From NCBI GenBank assembly GCA_035443945.1, contig DAOMNQ010000019.1, forward strand, positions 1-50,236: a stretch of 50,236 nt of DNA, read 5' to 3'. Under the pieces are notes generated by a model. That model was not told the origin of the DNA. It saw nothing but the letters and a program-made list of their open reading frames with translations, and searched no databases. This DNA comes from CAADGN01 sp035443945 (GTDB lineage: Bacteria; Planctomycetota; Phycisphaerae; Phycisphaerales; UBA1924). The translations under genes and the position numbers were made by a program. Below are positions 18,036 through 27,194 of the stretch, piece after piece. The first letter of the stretch is position 1. Every line of letters begins with the position of its first letter.

Positions 18036-20662
18036 GGCCGTGCTCCTTCGTTGTCTCGCTGCCCGGGTGTCCGATGCACCGTCGCCCAGATCTCGCGCTT
18101 CGCGTCAAGGTCGCGCCACTCCTTACGCCCCATCACCAGGTCCGCCATCACCGTAACGATCTCGCGCGGCCGCACGGCAAACCGCACAAACGACCACTCG
18201 ATCGGCCGGCCACGAAACACTGCTCCGCGCGCCCACTCCGGCGGGTCCGACGGCCCGGGCGTGAGCCAGCCCGTGTCGCGCAGGTGCTGTGGAGAATCGT
18301 CCGGAGCGGCCCCGGCGAGCCACGGACCGCACTCGCCCATGAGATTCGTCTTGGCCGCGAGCGCGACCGTCCCCGGCAGTTTCAGCGTCACCTCCGCCGG
18401 CTCGCCGTCCCACTCGACCATGCGGATCACGAACGGATGCGTGCACGCCCCACCCGACTCGCTCGCCATCCTGTGCCCCGCCCAGACCGGCAAGTGCTCG
18501 CCGGACTTCATGGACTCGCGGTAGAAGGCCTGCGCTTGGACCGCGGGCGCTCCGACAATCTCGAACGGCCCGAACGCGTCCGGCAGGTCTCCCCGCTCGC
18601 CCTCGTGCACGCCGAAGAGCCACGAGCGTGCGACGTCCCGCGCCCGCTCGGCATCGGTCAGCGGGCCGTGCGGCGTGATGGCGAGGCTCGCTTCGAAGCC
18701 CCGCGCGTACCGCCCTTCGTCCCACGGGTCGCGCGCCGTCAGCAGGCAGCGAACCCCGTCCTCCGTTCGGAACCACTGCTGCGAGCCGTTGTGCGTGATG
18801 AGCAGCCCGTTGCCCTGATCGTCCAGCAGATCGACCAGCCGCAGCGCGGTGAACGGCCTGCGGACCTCCTCGAACACCTGCGGTGACGTCATCCAGTCGC
18901 CCGTCGGGTACTTCCGCTGGCGCGTCGCCCCTGCGTCCACCCGGCCGATCCCGCACGGATAGTCGTGCACGACCTGCGCGATTCGGAACCGGGGAACGAA
19001 GTCGGCGCTCAATCCCGCGTGCATTCCCGGTTCGGGATCGCCGATCTGATCGGACATGAGCTCGACGTCCACCGTGTCCTGGAGCGGCGTGAGCGACATG
19101 CGGCCGCCGATCCCGCAGTCGCCGAATCGGCTCGTCCTCGCGACGAAGACGGTCGGTCGCCCCGCGAACTCGTCGAGTTCGACCCGGACGTCGTCGAACG
19201 TTTCCATACCCTCGGCGCGGGCCATCGACATTGCCAACAGAGGCCTGTCCGGCGCAAGAACGCCGTCAGGGAACCGCTCCGACCGGATCTGCGTGATGAC
19301 GCCTCGTTTCGCGTCCACGTCCACCCGGAACGCGCCCCGCTCCAGAATGATTGTCCCCCGCTCCCGGTAGGCCCTGACCTTCGGGTTTCCTCGCGTCGCG
19401 CGAGGTACGAGTCGGTAGCCGAACGCCGGCACGTCCTCCACCACCTCCCCTCGAAGGTCGATCGAGGTCGTAACGAGCAGGTCGTGCGGCACACCCGCGC
19501 CGTTGAACAAGACCGTCGCCCCCTCGATAGCGTTCATGCGCGACGCGAGCGCCTCCATTGAACGCCTGGCCACCTCCTGCGCCAGTGCGGACGCCCGCTG
19601 GAAGGAAGCGCCGCCGACGAACCCACACAACCCCTCGCACTCGTGGTTGTCGTGGTGCTGCGCGGCAAGTGTCTCGCGCCATCCTTCCTCGAGTTCCCAC
19701 GTGGGGTACACGTCCCAACCCGGATACGGGCGACCGAAAAGTCCCAACAGCGCGGAGATCGCCTCGGCGGAGACGAGGCGCTGCTCGCACAGCCCGCTGG
19801 ATCGCGGGTGCCTGTCCCCGTTCTTCCCCAGCGTCATCCCGTGCCACACGTCATCCATCGTGTACGCGCGGACCGACGGATCGCCGTCGCCCGACGCCCG
19901 CAACTCCTCGATCAGCCCGCCGCACGTCCGCGGCCGGACCTCGAACCGAGGGTCCGCGAACAACTCCTTGAGCCGCGGCAGCAACACCTCGCTCCGGCAC
20001 ATCCAGTCCCGGCTCGGCATCAACTCCAGCCACTGCACGATCGCCGGCGAGTCCAACTCCCGGATCAAGCCCTGCTCGAGCAGCCCGTCAAAGTCCTCCG
20101 GCCACTGGTGCACGTTCAACTCGTTGCGAGGCAGCGTCGGCAGGCGCGTGCCGTCCACGCCTTCCCACAGGATCAGGCTCGCCCGCTCGCGCGGCACTTC
20201 CGGCGTGTGCCACGTCCACTGGAAGAACAGGTTCGCCCCCGTGAACCCGCACGACGCCAGCACCTGCGGCAACTGCGGGAAGAAGTAGAACTCCTCCTCC
20301 CAGAACGTCCGCGGCCGCACGCCGAGCAGCCGCAGCACGCTCCGCACGCCGAACGTGAACTGCCGCACGTTGCTCTCGCCGCCGTGGAACAGGCCGTAGG
20401 GCTGCCCGTAGGAGCACCCGACCGGCTCGATCGTCCCGGCCTGCACGGCATCGCGCAGTTCGGCGAGTGCGTCCGGGCACTCGGCCGCCATCTTCTCGTA
20501 CCCGATGCCGTCGAAGTTCACGCACCCGCGCGCCCCCGTCTCGCGGCACAGTCGCAGCATGTCCCGCACCGACCCGGGCAGCACGTCGTACCCCCACAGC
20601 CACTGCATGTCCACCCAGTGCATGTGGTTGCCGAAGGTGTAGTAGAGAGGGGGTCGCTCCAC
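18032..20662 (-). CDS. GH38-like glycoside hydrolase (alpha-mannosidase superfamily)
   Basis: 876 aa. It opens with an HMHWVDMQWLWGYDVL segment resembling the metal-binding HxHxD/W pattern of GH38. A conserved CVNFDGIGYEKM segment follows (candidate for the acidic catalytic region), then WEEEFYFFPQLPQVL and LAAQHHDNHECEG, close to family-38 text around the metal His. The C-terminal half (from about 480) is beta-sandwich-like. The family removes alpha-mannosyl residues from glycans with retention. GTG 20662 is preceded by GGAGG at 6 nt; upstream frame is non-coding. Coupled to the PfkB kinase by a 4-nt overlap. No signal peptide seen, so cytosolic. Substrate uncertain. Confidence 0.7.
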   Translation of the reverse strand: MERPPLYYTFGNHMHWVDMQWLWGYDVLPGSVRDMLRLCRETGARGCVNFDGIGYEKMAAECPDALAELRDAVQAGTIEPVGCSYGQPYGLFHGGESNVRQFTFGVRSVLRLLGVRPRTFWEEEFYFFPQLPQVLASCGFTGANLFFQWTWHTPEVPRERASLILWEGVDGTRLPTLPRNELNVHQWPEDFDGLLEQGLIRELDSPAIVQWLELMPSRDWMCRSEVLLPRLKELFADPRFEVRPRTCGGLIEELRASGDGDPSVRAYTMDDVWHGMTLGKNGDRHPRSSGLCEQRLVSAEAISALLGLFGRPYPGWDVYPTWELEEGWRETLAAQHHDNHECEGLCGFVGGASFQRASALAQEVARRSMEALASRMNAIEGATVLFNGAGVPHDLLVTTSIDLRGEVVEDVPAFGYRLVPRATRGNPKVRAYRERGTIILERGAFRVDVDAKRGVITQIRSERFPDGVLAPDRPLLAMSMARAEGMETFDDVRVELDEFAGRPTVFVARTSRFGDCGIGGRMSLTPLQDTVDVELMSDQIGDPEPGMHAGLSADFVPRFRIAQVVHDYPCGIGRVDAGATRQRKYPTGDWMTSPQVFEEVRRPFTALRLVDLLDDQGNGLLITHNGSQQWFRTEDGVRCLLTARDPWDEGRYARGFEASLAITPHGPLTDAERARDVARSWLFGVHEGERGDLPDAFGPFEIVGAPAVQAQAFYRESMKSGEHLPVWAGHRMASESGGACTHPFVIRMVEWDGEPAEVTLKLPGTVALAAKTNLMGECGPWLAGAAPDDSPQHLRDTGWLTPGPSDPPEWARGAVFRGRPIEWSFVRFAVRPREIVTVMADLVMGRKEWRDLDAKREIWATVHRTPGQRDNEGARP

Positions 20663-20856
20663 AGGGTCCCTCCGCTCGTACGGTCGTCCTCGCCTGCCCG
20701 TTGCGAACCGTCGCCGAACGACCCCAGCGTACCGCCCTGGATGCCCCGGAGCCTGGAGCGCCGCGACATGTGGACGCGGCTGGGAATTCGCCCGCCTCCG
20801 CCCGCGCGTCGCGATCCGACGAACGCCCCTGGAAGACACCCCGACGAGGCTTCGCC

Positions 20857-20862
20857 TAGACT
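20857..20862 (+). promoter_or_regulatory. Possible -10 of the ctaB operon
   Basis: TAGACT in the 283-bp divergent gap. It would leave a leader of about 77 nt. The -35 is not convincing. Confidence 0.25.
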
Positions 20863-20945
20863 CCCCTCCTGCCAGACCGCAACCCTTCCGGCCAGCCCGC
20901 AACCACACCGACTCGCACGCCCGCCACGCACGACGGAGACGCCCG

Positions 20946-21920
20946 TTGAGCCGATCGACACCCATCCCCGCCGCGGACCTGAGCGAACTGGCCTCCGTCC
21001 GCGGCCTGCGGGCCATCGTCGAGACGACGAAGCCGCGCATCACTCGACTCGTCACCATCACCTCACTCGTCGGCTTCGGCATGGCCGCCCTCGAGCGCTA
21101 CGCGGCGGGGCACCGCTGGGCCTTCGGCGAACTCGCACTGCTCGTGCTCGGCACGACGATCGGCACCGCGCTCTCCGCGGCGGGCGCGAACGCGCTGAAC
21201 CAATGGATGGAGCGCGACCGCGACGCCCTCATGCGGCGCACCGCCACTCGCCCGCTTCCCGAGGGACGCCTCGCTCCGTCCTCGGTCCGCACGGCCGGCC
21301 TCGCGCTCTCGCTCCTCGGCGTGCTGACGCTCCTGCTGCTCGCGGGCGTCGTGCCCGCGCTCGTCTCGCTGGCGTGCGTGGCGCTGTATGTCTGGGTCTA
21401 CACGCCGTCGAAGCCCGTCACCGCGACCTCGACGCTCATCGGCGCGGTGCCGGGCGCGCTCCCGCCGCTCATCGGCTGGTCGGCGGTCTCGGCCACGTCC
21501 GGGCTTGGGGCGCTCGTCGAGCCTGGCGCGCTCGTGCTCTTCGCCGTCATGTTCGTCTGGCAACTCCCCCACTTCCTCGCCATCGGCTGGATGTACCGCG
21601 AGGACTACGCCCGCGGCGGCTACCGCGTTCTACCCGCCCTTGAACGCGGCGAGCACCGCACCGCCGTCGCCATCGGCCTCACGGCCCCGTTGCTCGTCGC
21701 GCTCACTCTCGCCCCCGCGTGGGCGATGCCGAGCCTCCTCGGCCCCGGCTATCTCGCCGCCGCGCTCCTCACCGGCGGCGCGTTCCTCATGCTCTGCGCC
21801 CGCCTCGCTGCCGCGCGCCGGCGCGAACTCGCCCGCCCCGTCTTCATCGCTTCGATCGTGCACCTGCCGATCCTGCTGTGCGCGATGGTCGCCGACGGCA
21901 TGGCCCACGCCCTCCTCTGA
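20946..21920 (+). CDS. ctaB: Protoheme IX farnesyltransferase (heme O synthase)
   Basis: 324 aa, nine predicted membrane segments. UbiA-family motifs: NALNQWMERDRDALMRRTATR (first Asp-rich site), WVYTPSKPVTATSTLIGAVPG, and WQLPHFLAIGWMYREDYAR (second site). Converts heme B to heme O for heme-copper oxidases. Start is TTG 20946 with GGAG 7 nt upstream. The stop overlaps the next ATG (TGATG), so it is coupled to an ABC ATPase and, further on, SCO1, forming an oxidase-assembly operon. Confidence 0.95.
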   Translation: MSRSTPIPAADLSELASVRGLRAIVETTKPRITRLVTITSLVGFGMAALERYAAGHRWAFGELALLVLGTTIGTALSAAGANALNQWMERDRDALMRRTATRPLPEGRLAPSSVRTAGLALSLLGVLTLLLLAGVVPALVSLACVALYVWVYTPSKPVTATSTLIGAVPGALPPLIGWSAVSATSGLGALVEPGALVLFAVMFVWQLPHFLAIGWMYREDYARGGYRVLPALERGEHRTAVAIGLTAPLLVALTLAPAWAMPSLLGPGYLAAALLTGGAFLMLCARLAAARRRELARPVFIASIVHLPILLCAMVADGMAHALL

Positions 21921-22921
21921 TGCCACACGCCGCAGACGCGAGCGAGAACGACACCATCGCCATCCGGGCGCGCAACCTGCGCCGCACCTATCCCGGATCG
22001 CGACGGCGCACCCCGCGCGTCGCGCTCGACGACCTCTCGCTGACCGTTCCGATCGGCGAGTGGGTCGCCCTTCTCGGGCCGAACGGCTCGGGAAAGTCCA
22101 CGCTCATTCGCCTCATCAGCACCGCCGACCGCGCGACCGATGGAACGCTCGAAGCCCTCGGCAGCACGATCGGGAGAGGCACGACCAACGCCCGTGCGTT
22201 GCGCGCGTACAAGTCGGGGCTCGGCGTCGTCTTTCAGTCCCCCGGCCTCGACCGGCTCCTCACCATCCGCGAGAATCTGCTCGCGCAGGCCTCGCTCTTC
22301 GGCCTCTCCGGGCGAGCATCGACCGAGCGCATCGCGAGCGCCGCCCGACGCTTCGAACTCGTCGATCGCCTCGACGACCGTGTCGGCTCGCTCTCCGGCG
22401 GTCTTGCCCGGCGCGCCGACCTCGCCCGTGCCCTGCTGCACCATCCCCGGCTGCTTCTGCTCGACGAACCGACCGCGGGCCTCGATCATGACGCTCGGAC
22501 CAGATTCCTCGACACCATCGCCGCGCTGCGCCGCGAGGCCGCCGATGCCGGAACGCCGCTCACGGTGCTGATGAGCACGCACCTCATGGACGAGGCCGAG
22601 CGGGCCGACCGTGTGGTGATGATGCACGAGGGGAGGGTTGTCGCCGACGGCGCGCCCTCCGCATTGCGGGCCGCCCTCGGCGGTTCTTCCCTCCGTTCTG
22701 CCGGCAGCGCGGCCGCGCCGATCCTGGAACGGTGCCTGCTCAACGTTTCGATCGCGCCGGATGGCGGCATCATCGGGCGCAGCGGCGACCGCGAGGTCCT
22801 CGCCGCGGCCGCCTCGGAACTCGCCCGCGCCGGCCTGCCCTTCGAGGTGTCGCCGCCCACGCTCGGCGACGCCTACCTCGCCGCGACAGGACGCCCGCTC
22901 TCCGAAGGGAGCAGGCCATGA
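21920..22921 (+). CDS. ABC transporter ATP-binding protein
   Basis: 333 aa. Walker A LGPNGSGKST, Q-loop VVFQSPGLD, signature LSGGLARRADLARAL (Leu in place of the usual Gln), Walker B LLLLDEPTAGLD, and the switch His in LMSTHLMDEAERADR. This is the NatA/DrrA-like class that pairs with ABC-2 permeases. A C-terminal tail of about 80 aa follows the nucleotide-binding domain. It overlaps ctaB by 1 nt and the permease by 4 nt. Substrate unknown; the operon suggests a role in oxidase maturation (heme, copper or a cofactor). Confidence 0.92.
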   Translation: MPHAADASENDTIAIRARNLRRTYPGSRRRTPRVALDDLSLTVPIGEWVALLGPNGSGKSTLIRLISTADRATDGTLEALGSTIGRGTTNARALRAYKSGLGVVFQSPGLDRLLTIRENLLAQASLFGLSGRASTERIASAARRFELVDRLDDRVGSLSGGLARRADLARALLHHPRLLLLDEPTAGLDHDARTRFLDTIAALRREAADAGTPLTVLMSTHLMDEAERADRVVMMHEGRVVADGAPSALRAALGGSSLRSAGSAAAPILERCLLNVSIAPDGGIIGRSGDREVLAAAASELARAGLPFEVSPPTLGDAYLAATGRPLSEGSRP

Positions 22922-23673
22922 GCGAGAGCGGCATCCACGCCTTCGTCCGCCTCACCGCCCGTGAACTCGTGCGCTTCGTGCGCCAGCCTTCGCGCATCGT
23001 CGCCACGCTCGGCACGCCCGTCCTGCTCTGGCTCCTCCTCGGCAGCGGCTTCGCCGGGTCGTTCGCCCCCCCCTCAGGCCACGCCGCGACGACCTACGCC
23101 GCGTTCCTGCTGCCCGGAGTCCTCACCGTCTCCGTCATGTTCACCGCGATCCTCGGCGCGATCTCGCTCATCGACGACCGGCACGCGGGCTTCCTCCAGT
23201 CCGTGCTCGTCAGCCCCGCGCCGAGGTGGGTCGCCTGGGGTTCGAAACTGGCCGGCGCTTCCGCCATCGCGTCGGCGCAGGCCGCCCTGCTCCTCCCCGC
23301 GGCCGCGATCCTCGGGCTGCCCGCGGGCACGCCCGGCCACCTCGGAGCGCTCGCCGCGCTCGCGTGCGTCGCGGTCGGCGTGGCAGGCCTCGGCCTCGCG
23401 CTCGCCTGGCGCGTCGACTCGGTGCAGGGATTCCACGGCGTGATGAACCTGCTGCTGATGCCCATGTGGCTGCTCTCCGGCTCGGTCTTTCCGCTCGAGG
23501 GCGCGAGCGGCTGGCTGCGTGCCGGCATGTTTGTCAACCCGATGACGTGGCCCACGCAGGCCCTGCACGCCTCGCTCGCGGGCGTCTTCGATCCCGTCGC
23601 CTGGGGGGCTACGATCCTCTTTGCCGCTGCCGGAGTTGCCCTCGCCGCCTCGACCATCGGCTCGCGGCGCTGA
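22918..23673 (+). CDS. ABC-2 type permease
   Basis: 251 aa with six predicted membrane segments. Family text includes the amphipathic RELVRFVRQPSRIVATLGTP opening, then LLPGVLTVSVMFTAI, IDDRHAGFLQSVLVSP and a WLRAGMFVNPMTWPTQAL loop, as in daunorubicin- or NodJ-type exporters. Its ATG lies inside the end of the ATPase gene (ATGA overlap), so the two form one export system. Confidence 0.92.
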   Translation: MSESGIHAFVRLTARELVRFVRQPSRIVATLGTPVLLWLLLGSGFAGSFAPPSGHAATTYAAFLLPGVLTVSVMFTAILGAISLIDDRHAGFLQSVLVSPAPRWVAWGSKLAGASAIASAQAALLLPAAAILGLPAGTPGHLGALAALACVAVGVAGLGLALAWRVDSVQGFHGVMNLLLMPMWLLSGSVFPLEGASGWLRAGMFVNPMTWPTQALHASLAGVFDPVAWGATILFAAAGVALAASTIGSRR

Positions 23674-23687
23674 TTCGGGAGGCCGAC

Positions 23688-24434
23688 ATGCCCAGGTGGT
23701 TCGCCCCGCTGCTCATCATCGCCGTCGTCGGACTTGCGCTGTCGGTATCTGCCGCGCTCATGCTCCGCGCCAGGCAGGCAGAGAAGGCCGCGGAGGCACG
23801 CCGGATCGCGCAGGAGCAGGCGCAACTCGCCACCAACATGCAGTTGGACGTTCGCCGCGCGTCGCTCGAGGAACTGCTCCACCCCATCCCCGAGCCGCTC
23901 GGCGACCTCCGCGTGCCCGAGTTCGGCCTCGTCGATCAGGACGGCAACGCTGTCGACCAGTCGATATTCGACGGGCAGGTCACCGTCCTCAGTTTCGTCT
24001 TCACGCACTGCGTTCTCGTCTGCCCGATGCTGACCGGGCGCATGTACGAGCAATACGAGAACCTCGCCGGCACGAACGTCCGCTTCGTCTCCATCAGCGT
24101 CGATCCGGCGAACGACACGCCGGCGCGCCTCCGCGAGTACGCCGCCGCGTTCGGCGTCGATCACTCGCGCTGGCGGTTCCTCACGGGCGATGCCGAGACG
24201 ATCCGGCGCATCGCCTCCGAGAGCCTGATGTTCGACCTTTCCGACGACCCCGAGGAAGCGAATCGCATCACCCTCCCCAGCGGCGCAACCATGGCGAACA
24301 TCCGGCACCCAGACCGCATGATCCTCGTCGGACCGGACCGCCGCCTGATCGGCCTCTACTCCCCCAACTTCGAGGACGACCGCGCCTCGCTCACCGCCCG
24401 CCTCAAGGCCATCGCCGGCAAGGACCGCGGCTGA
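23688..24434 (+). CDS. SCO1/SenC family copper chaperone
   Basis: 248 aa. One N-terminal membrane anchor (about residues 6-25) is followed by a thioredoxin-like domain. Copper ligands are visible: THCVLVCPML (CxxxC) and the downstream His in IRHPDRMILVG. SCO proteins load or reduce the CuA centre of cytochrome c oxidase subunit II outside the cytoplasmic membrane. GGAGG 5 nt before ATG 23688 fixes the start. Last gene of the ctaB-ABC operon, convergent with pepP 6 nt away. Confidence 0.92.
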   Translation: MPRWFAPLLIIAVVGLALSVSAALMLRARQAEKAAEARRIAQEQAQLATNMQLDVRRASLEELLHPIPEPLGDLRVPEFGLVDQDGNAVDQSIFDGQVTVLSFVFTHCVLVCPMLTGRMYEQYENLAGTNVRFVSISVDPANDTPARLREYAAAFGVDHSRWRFLTGDAETIRRIASESLMFDLSDDPEEANRITLPSGATMANIRHPDRMILVGPDRRLIGLYSPNFEDDRASLTARLKAIAGKDRG

Positions 24435-24440
24435 GCACGC

Positions 24441-25682
24441 TCAGCCCCCGCGCACCATCGCCTCGACGTCCTTCGGCTCGATCGGGATGTGCGCCGACAG
24501 GTTCCGGCTCCCGCGCGGCGTGACGAGCACGTCGTCCTCCAGGCGAATCCCGAGCCGCCGATCCTCAACATAGATGCCCGGCTCGATCGTCACGACCATG
24601 CCGGCTTTCAGCGCGCCATCCGACGCCACGTCGTGGACCTCCAGCCCCAGCGGGTGCCCGATGCCGTGGTAGAAGGCGTCCGCGAACCCGGCCTTGTCGA
24701 TGATCTCGCGGGCCGCCTCGTCCGCCTGCCACATGTGGTTTCCCGGCTTGACCGCGGCGATCGCCGCACGCTGGGCGCGCAGCACCGTGCGATAGACGTC
24801 CAACTGCTCCGCCGAGAACTTGCCCGAGGCCGGGTACGTGCGCGTGATGTCCGCCGCGTAGCCGTCCACCGTCGCCGCGGCGTCGATGAGCACGAGGTCG
24901 CCCGGCTTGATCGGGGCGTTGTTGCGCATGTAGTGCAGGACCGCCGCGTTCGGCCCGGCGCCGATGATCGAGTTGTACGCCGTCCCGTCCCCGCCCGCGT
25001 CGCGCATGGCCCGTTCGAGCGCCTCCTGCACCTCGCCCTCGTTCGCCCCCGGTTTCATCGCGGCCGCCGCCGCCCGGTGCCCAGCGAGCGTGGCGTCGAT
25101 CGCCCGCGAGATCACCGCCAGTTCGACCGGCGACTTGATCGCTCGCATCGACGGGAGAAGCCCCGTCCGGTCTTCGATTGCGACGCCTGCCGTCCGTTCG
25201 CACAACTGCCGGAAGAGCGCCAGGTCCGGCGGAACCGCCGCCGTGTGCAGCGACGGCGGGTGCAGCGTCGCCAGCCGCTTGCGCTGGCGCGTGACTGTGG
25301 CGAGCACATACGGCAGGGCGCGCGTGCGCAGCACGGTGTCGAACCCGGTGCGGGCCTTCAGCGCGCTCCCGATCGCATCGCGGTGCCCGTCCCACATCTC
25401 CATCTCGGGATCGCGCGGCTTGAGGAACAGGATGCACTTCCGGCGCGGGTCCGGGTTCGCCCCGTCGAAGAGCACCGCCGCCCCCGCCTCGTCGCCGATG
25501 CCGGTCAGGTAGTAGAACGAGCGGTCGGCCTCCCACTGCCCGCGCAGGTGCCCGCCACCCTCGCCCGCGAAGACAAGACCGATCGCACCTTTCAACTCGC
25601 GCAGCACCGCCGCCCGGCGCGCCGCGTAGTCCTTCATACCCGGCTTCTTCACCGAAACACTCGACGCGCCACGCTTCGCCAT
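24441..25682 (-). CDS. pepP: Xaa-Pro aminopeptidase (M24B)
   Basis: 413 aa. The N-terminal creatinase-like domain has SFYYLTGIGDEAGAAVL. The C-terminal pita-bread domain keeps all five metal ligands: the two Asp in LIDAAATVDGYAADITRTYP, His in YHGIGHPLGLEVHD, Glu in TIEPGIYV, and Glu in IRLEDDVLV. Removes N-terminal residues before proline; cytosolic. GGAG 6 nt before ATG 25682. The pseudo-receiver gene and tilS lie immediately upstream on the same strand. Confidence 0.94.
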   Translation of the reverse strand: MAKRGASSVSVKKPGMKDYAARRAAVLRELKGAIGLVFAGEGGGHLRGQWEADRSFYYLTGIGDEAGAAVLFDGANPDPRRKCILFLKPRDPEMEMWDGHRDAIGSALKARTGFDTVLRTRALPYVLATVTRQRKRLATLHPPSLHTAAVPPDLALFRQLCERTAGVAIEDRTGLLPSMRAIKSPVELAVISRAIDATLAGHRAAAAAMKPGANEGEVQEALERAMRDAGGDGTAYNSIIGAGPNAAVLHYMRNNAPIKPGDLVLIDAAATVDGYAADITRTYPASGKFSAEQLDVYRTVLRAQRAAIAAVKPGNHMWQADEAAREIIDKAGFADAFYHGIGHPLGLEVHDVASDGALKAGMVVTIEPGIYVEDRRLGIRLEDDVLVTPRGSRNLSAHIPIEPKDVEAMVRGG

Positions 25683-25698
25683 TGCCCGCTCCAGACCA

Positions 25699-26091
25699 TC
25701 ACGCCGACTCGCCGAGCGCCCGACGCAGGCGCTCCTTCGCGGCGTCGTCGTACATCGCCAACTTGCCGAACCCGTGGGCGGCGCCCGCCTGCACGGCCTG
25801 AGCCTGCGCATCCTCATAGTTGCTGACGAGCATGAGCACCGGACGCGCGCCGCTCCGCCGCGACGAGAGTTGCCGGATCACCTCGACGCCATCCGCGGCC
25901 GAGAACGTGCCGTCCAGCGCCCGATTCACCAGCGCCAGGTCCGCCCCCTCGATCGCTCGCGACAGTGACTCATCGTCATTCGCGGATTCGAACGACGCGT
26001 TCGGAATCGCCCCGCGCACCGCCGACCGCAGCATCGCGGCGTCCGGCCCGCAGTGGCCCACCAGCACGATCTTTCTCGACCGATCACTCAT
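25699..26091 (-). CDS. Degenerate response-regulator receiver (pseudo-receiver)
   Basis: 130 aa, a single receiver-like domain with no output domain. The phosphoacceptor Asp is replaced: the text DLALVNRALDG aligns with DLVLLDLxxPG, putting Asn at the acceptor site. The usual N-terminal acidic pair is GHC. The conserved Lys (FGKLAMY) and Ser/Thr (LVSNYED) are kept. It is thus unlikely to be phosphorylated and may act as a protein-binding module. The strong AGGAGG 6 nt before ATG 26091 lies inside the tilS 3' end; the reading frames overlap by 8 nt. Confidence 0.75.
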   Translation of the reverse strand: MSDRSRKIVLVGHCGPDAAMLRSAVRGAIPNASFESANDDESLSRAIEGADLALVNRALDGTFSAADGVEVIRQLSSRRSGARPVLMLVSNYEDAQAQAVQAGAAHGFGKLAMYDDAAKERLRRALGESA

Positions 26092-27142
26092 GCTCGCCCT
26101 CCTCGAGCCGGACCTCGACGCGGTCGCGCCCCACCAGGACACGAGCGCCCTGCCACTGGAACTCCCGTGCATCGTCGGCATGGCGGATGGCCATCGCCGC
26201 GGCGCGAACGGACCTGGCACGCAGGCGATCCAGCCCCTCGCCGTCTCGCAGCCGAGCATAGGCGGATCGCAGCAAAGACCCGACCACGATCCACCGCAGG
26301 CCGCGGAGCCGCGCCCGATCGAACGAGTACGCGACCACGCGTCCGTCACGTTCCACCACGCTCGCGCTCGGCCACTCCTGGGCCACGGCGTCTTCAACGA
26401 GGGAGGCCGCGTCGCGGACGAACTCCGCCACGTTCACCGCATGGTCGCACGTCGCCGGACGGATGCGCAGGAGTTCCTTCACCGGGCCGGCTCGCAACGC
26501 CGCGCGCAGGCGCGTCACGTCTCGGTTCGACGGATCATCCGCCCACACCCACCCGCAGTCGCGACAGATTCGCTCGCTCTCCACCCGTGCCAGACGCAGC
26601 ATCGGGCGAACGGCCTGGATCCCCCGCTCCCCCACCGGCCGCCGAGGCCGAACGCCCGCAAGCCCCGCCAAACCCGTCCCTCGCACCAGCCCCATCAACA
26701 TCGTCTCGAGTTGGTCCTCCGCGTGGTGGGCCGTCGCGATGTACGGGCACCCCTGCTCGAAGGCCAGCCGCTCCAGAGCCTCGTAGCGCAGATGCCGGGC
26801 GTTGGCCTCGTCATTCCCCGGCATGTGGACGACCCGGACGTGCTCCTCGACGAAGGGCACACCGAGGCCGGCGGCGAGTTCCCTGGCCTTCGCCCGATCC
26901 GCGAGTGACTCCGTCCGCGGCCGCAGGTCATGCACGACGTGCGCCACCACCAGGCGATCCGTCGCCGAGGCCAGGCAGAGCGTCAATGCGGACGAATCCG
27001 CCCCGCCCGAGCAGGCCACCAGCGTCCGCCGGTCCTGGTCGCGCCGTTCCGATCCGCCCGTCAGCCGACGCCAGTGACGGACCACCATGCCGACCGCGGA
27101 GTCGTGGCGGGACGGTCTCACCACTCCGTTCGAGTCGGGCAT
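26084..27142 (-). CDS. tilS: tRNA(Ile)-lysidine synthetase
   Basis: 352 aa. The PP-loop CSGGADSSALTL (about residues 44-55) binds ATP. YIATAHHAEDQLETMLMGLVRGTGL is the TilS signature, followed by VRPMLRLARVESERI and WADDPSNRD. TilS attaches lysine to C34 of tRNA-Ile(CAU), changing both codon and aminoacyl identity; it is essential in bacteria. The protein is shorter than E. coli TilS and its C-terminal region is not clearly assigned. ATG 27142 lies 6 nt after a TATCAT hexamer and lacks a Shine-Dalgarno. Confidence 0.92.
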   Translation of the reverse strand: MPDSNGVVRPSRHDSAVGMVVRHWRRLTGGSERRDQDRRTLVACSGGADSSALTLCLASATDRLVVAHVVHDLRPRTESLADRAKARELAAGLGVPFVEEHVRVVHMPGNDEANARHLRYEALERLAFEQGCPYIATAHHAEDQLETMLMGLVRGTGLAGLAGVRPRRPVGERGIQAVRPMLRLARVESERICRDCGWVWADDPSNRDVTRLRAALRAGPVKELLRIRPATCDHAVNVAEFVRDAASLVEDAVAQEWPSASVVERDGRVVAYSFDRARLRGLRWIVVGSLLRSAYARLRDGEGLDRLRARSVRAAAMAIRHADDAREFQWQGARVLVGRDRVEVRLEEGEHE

Positions 27143-27148
27143 CGGGGG

Positions 27149-27154
27149 ATGATA
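27149..27154 (-). promoter_or_regulatory. -10-like element before tilS
   Basis: TATCAT on the minus strand, 6 nt from ATG 27142; leaderless-type placement, no -35 recognised. Confidence 0.45.
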
Positions 27155-27180
27155 CGGCGACGCCCGAGGCCGACCCGTGG

Positions 27181-27186
27181 TATCGT
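27181..27186 (+). promoter_or_regulatory. -10-like element before DUF6115-like gene
   Basis: TATCGT, 8 nt before ATG 27195. It lies back to back with the tilS element in a 52-bp divergent gap. Confidence 0.35.
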
Positions 27187-27194
27187 GGGACCGC

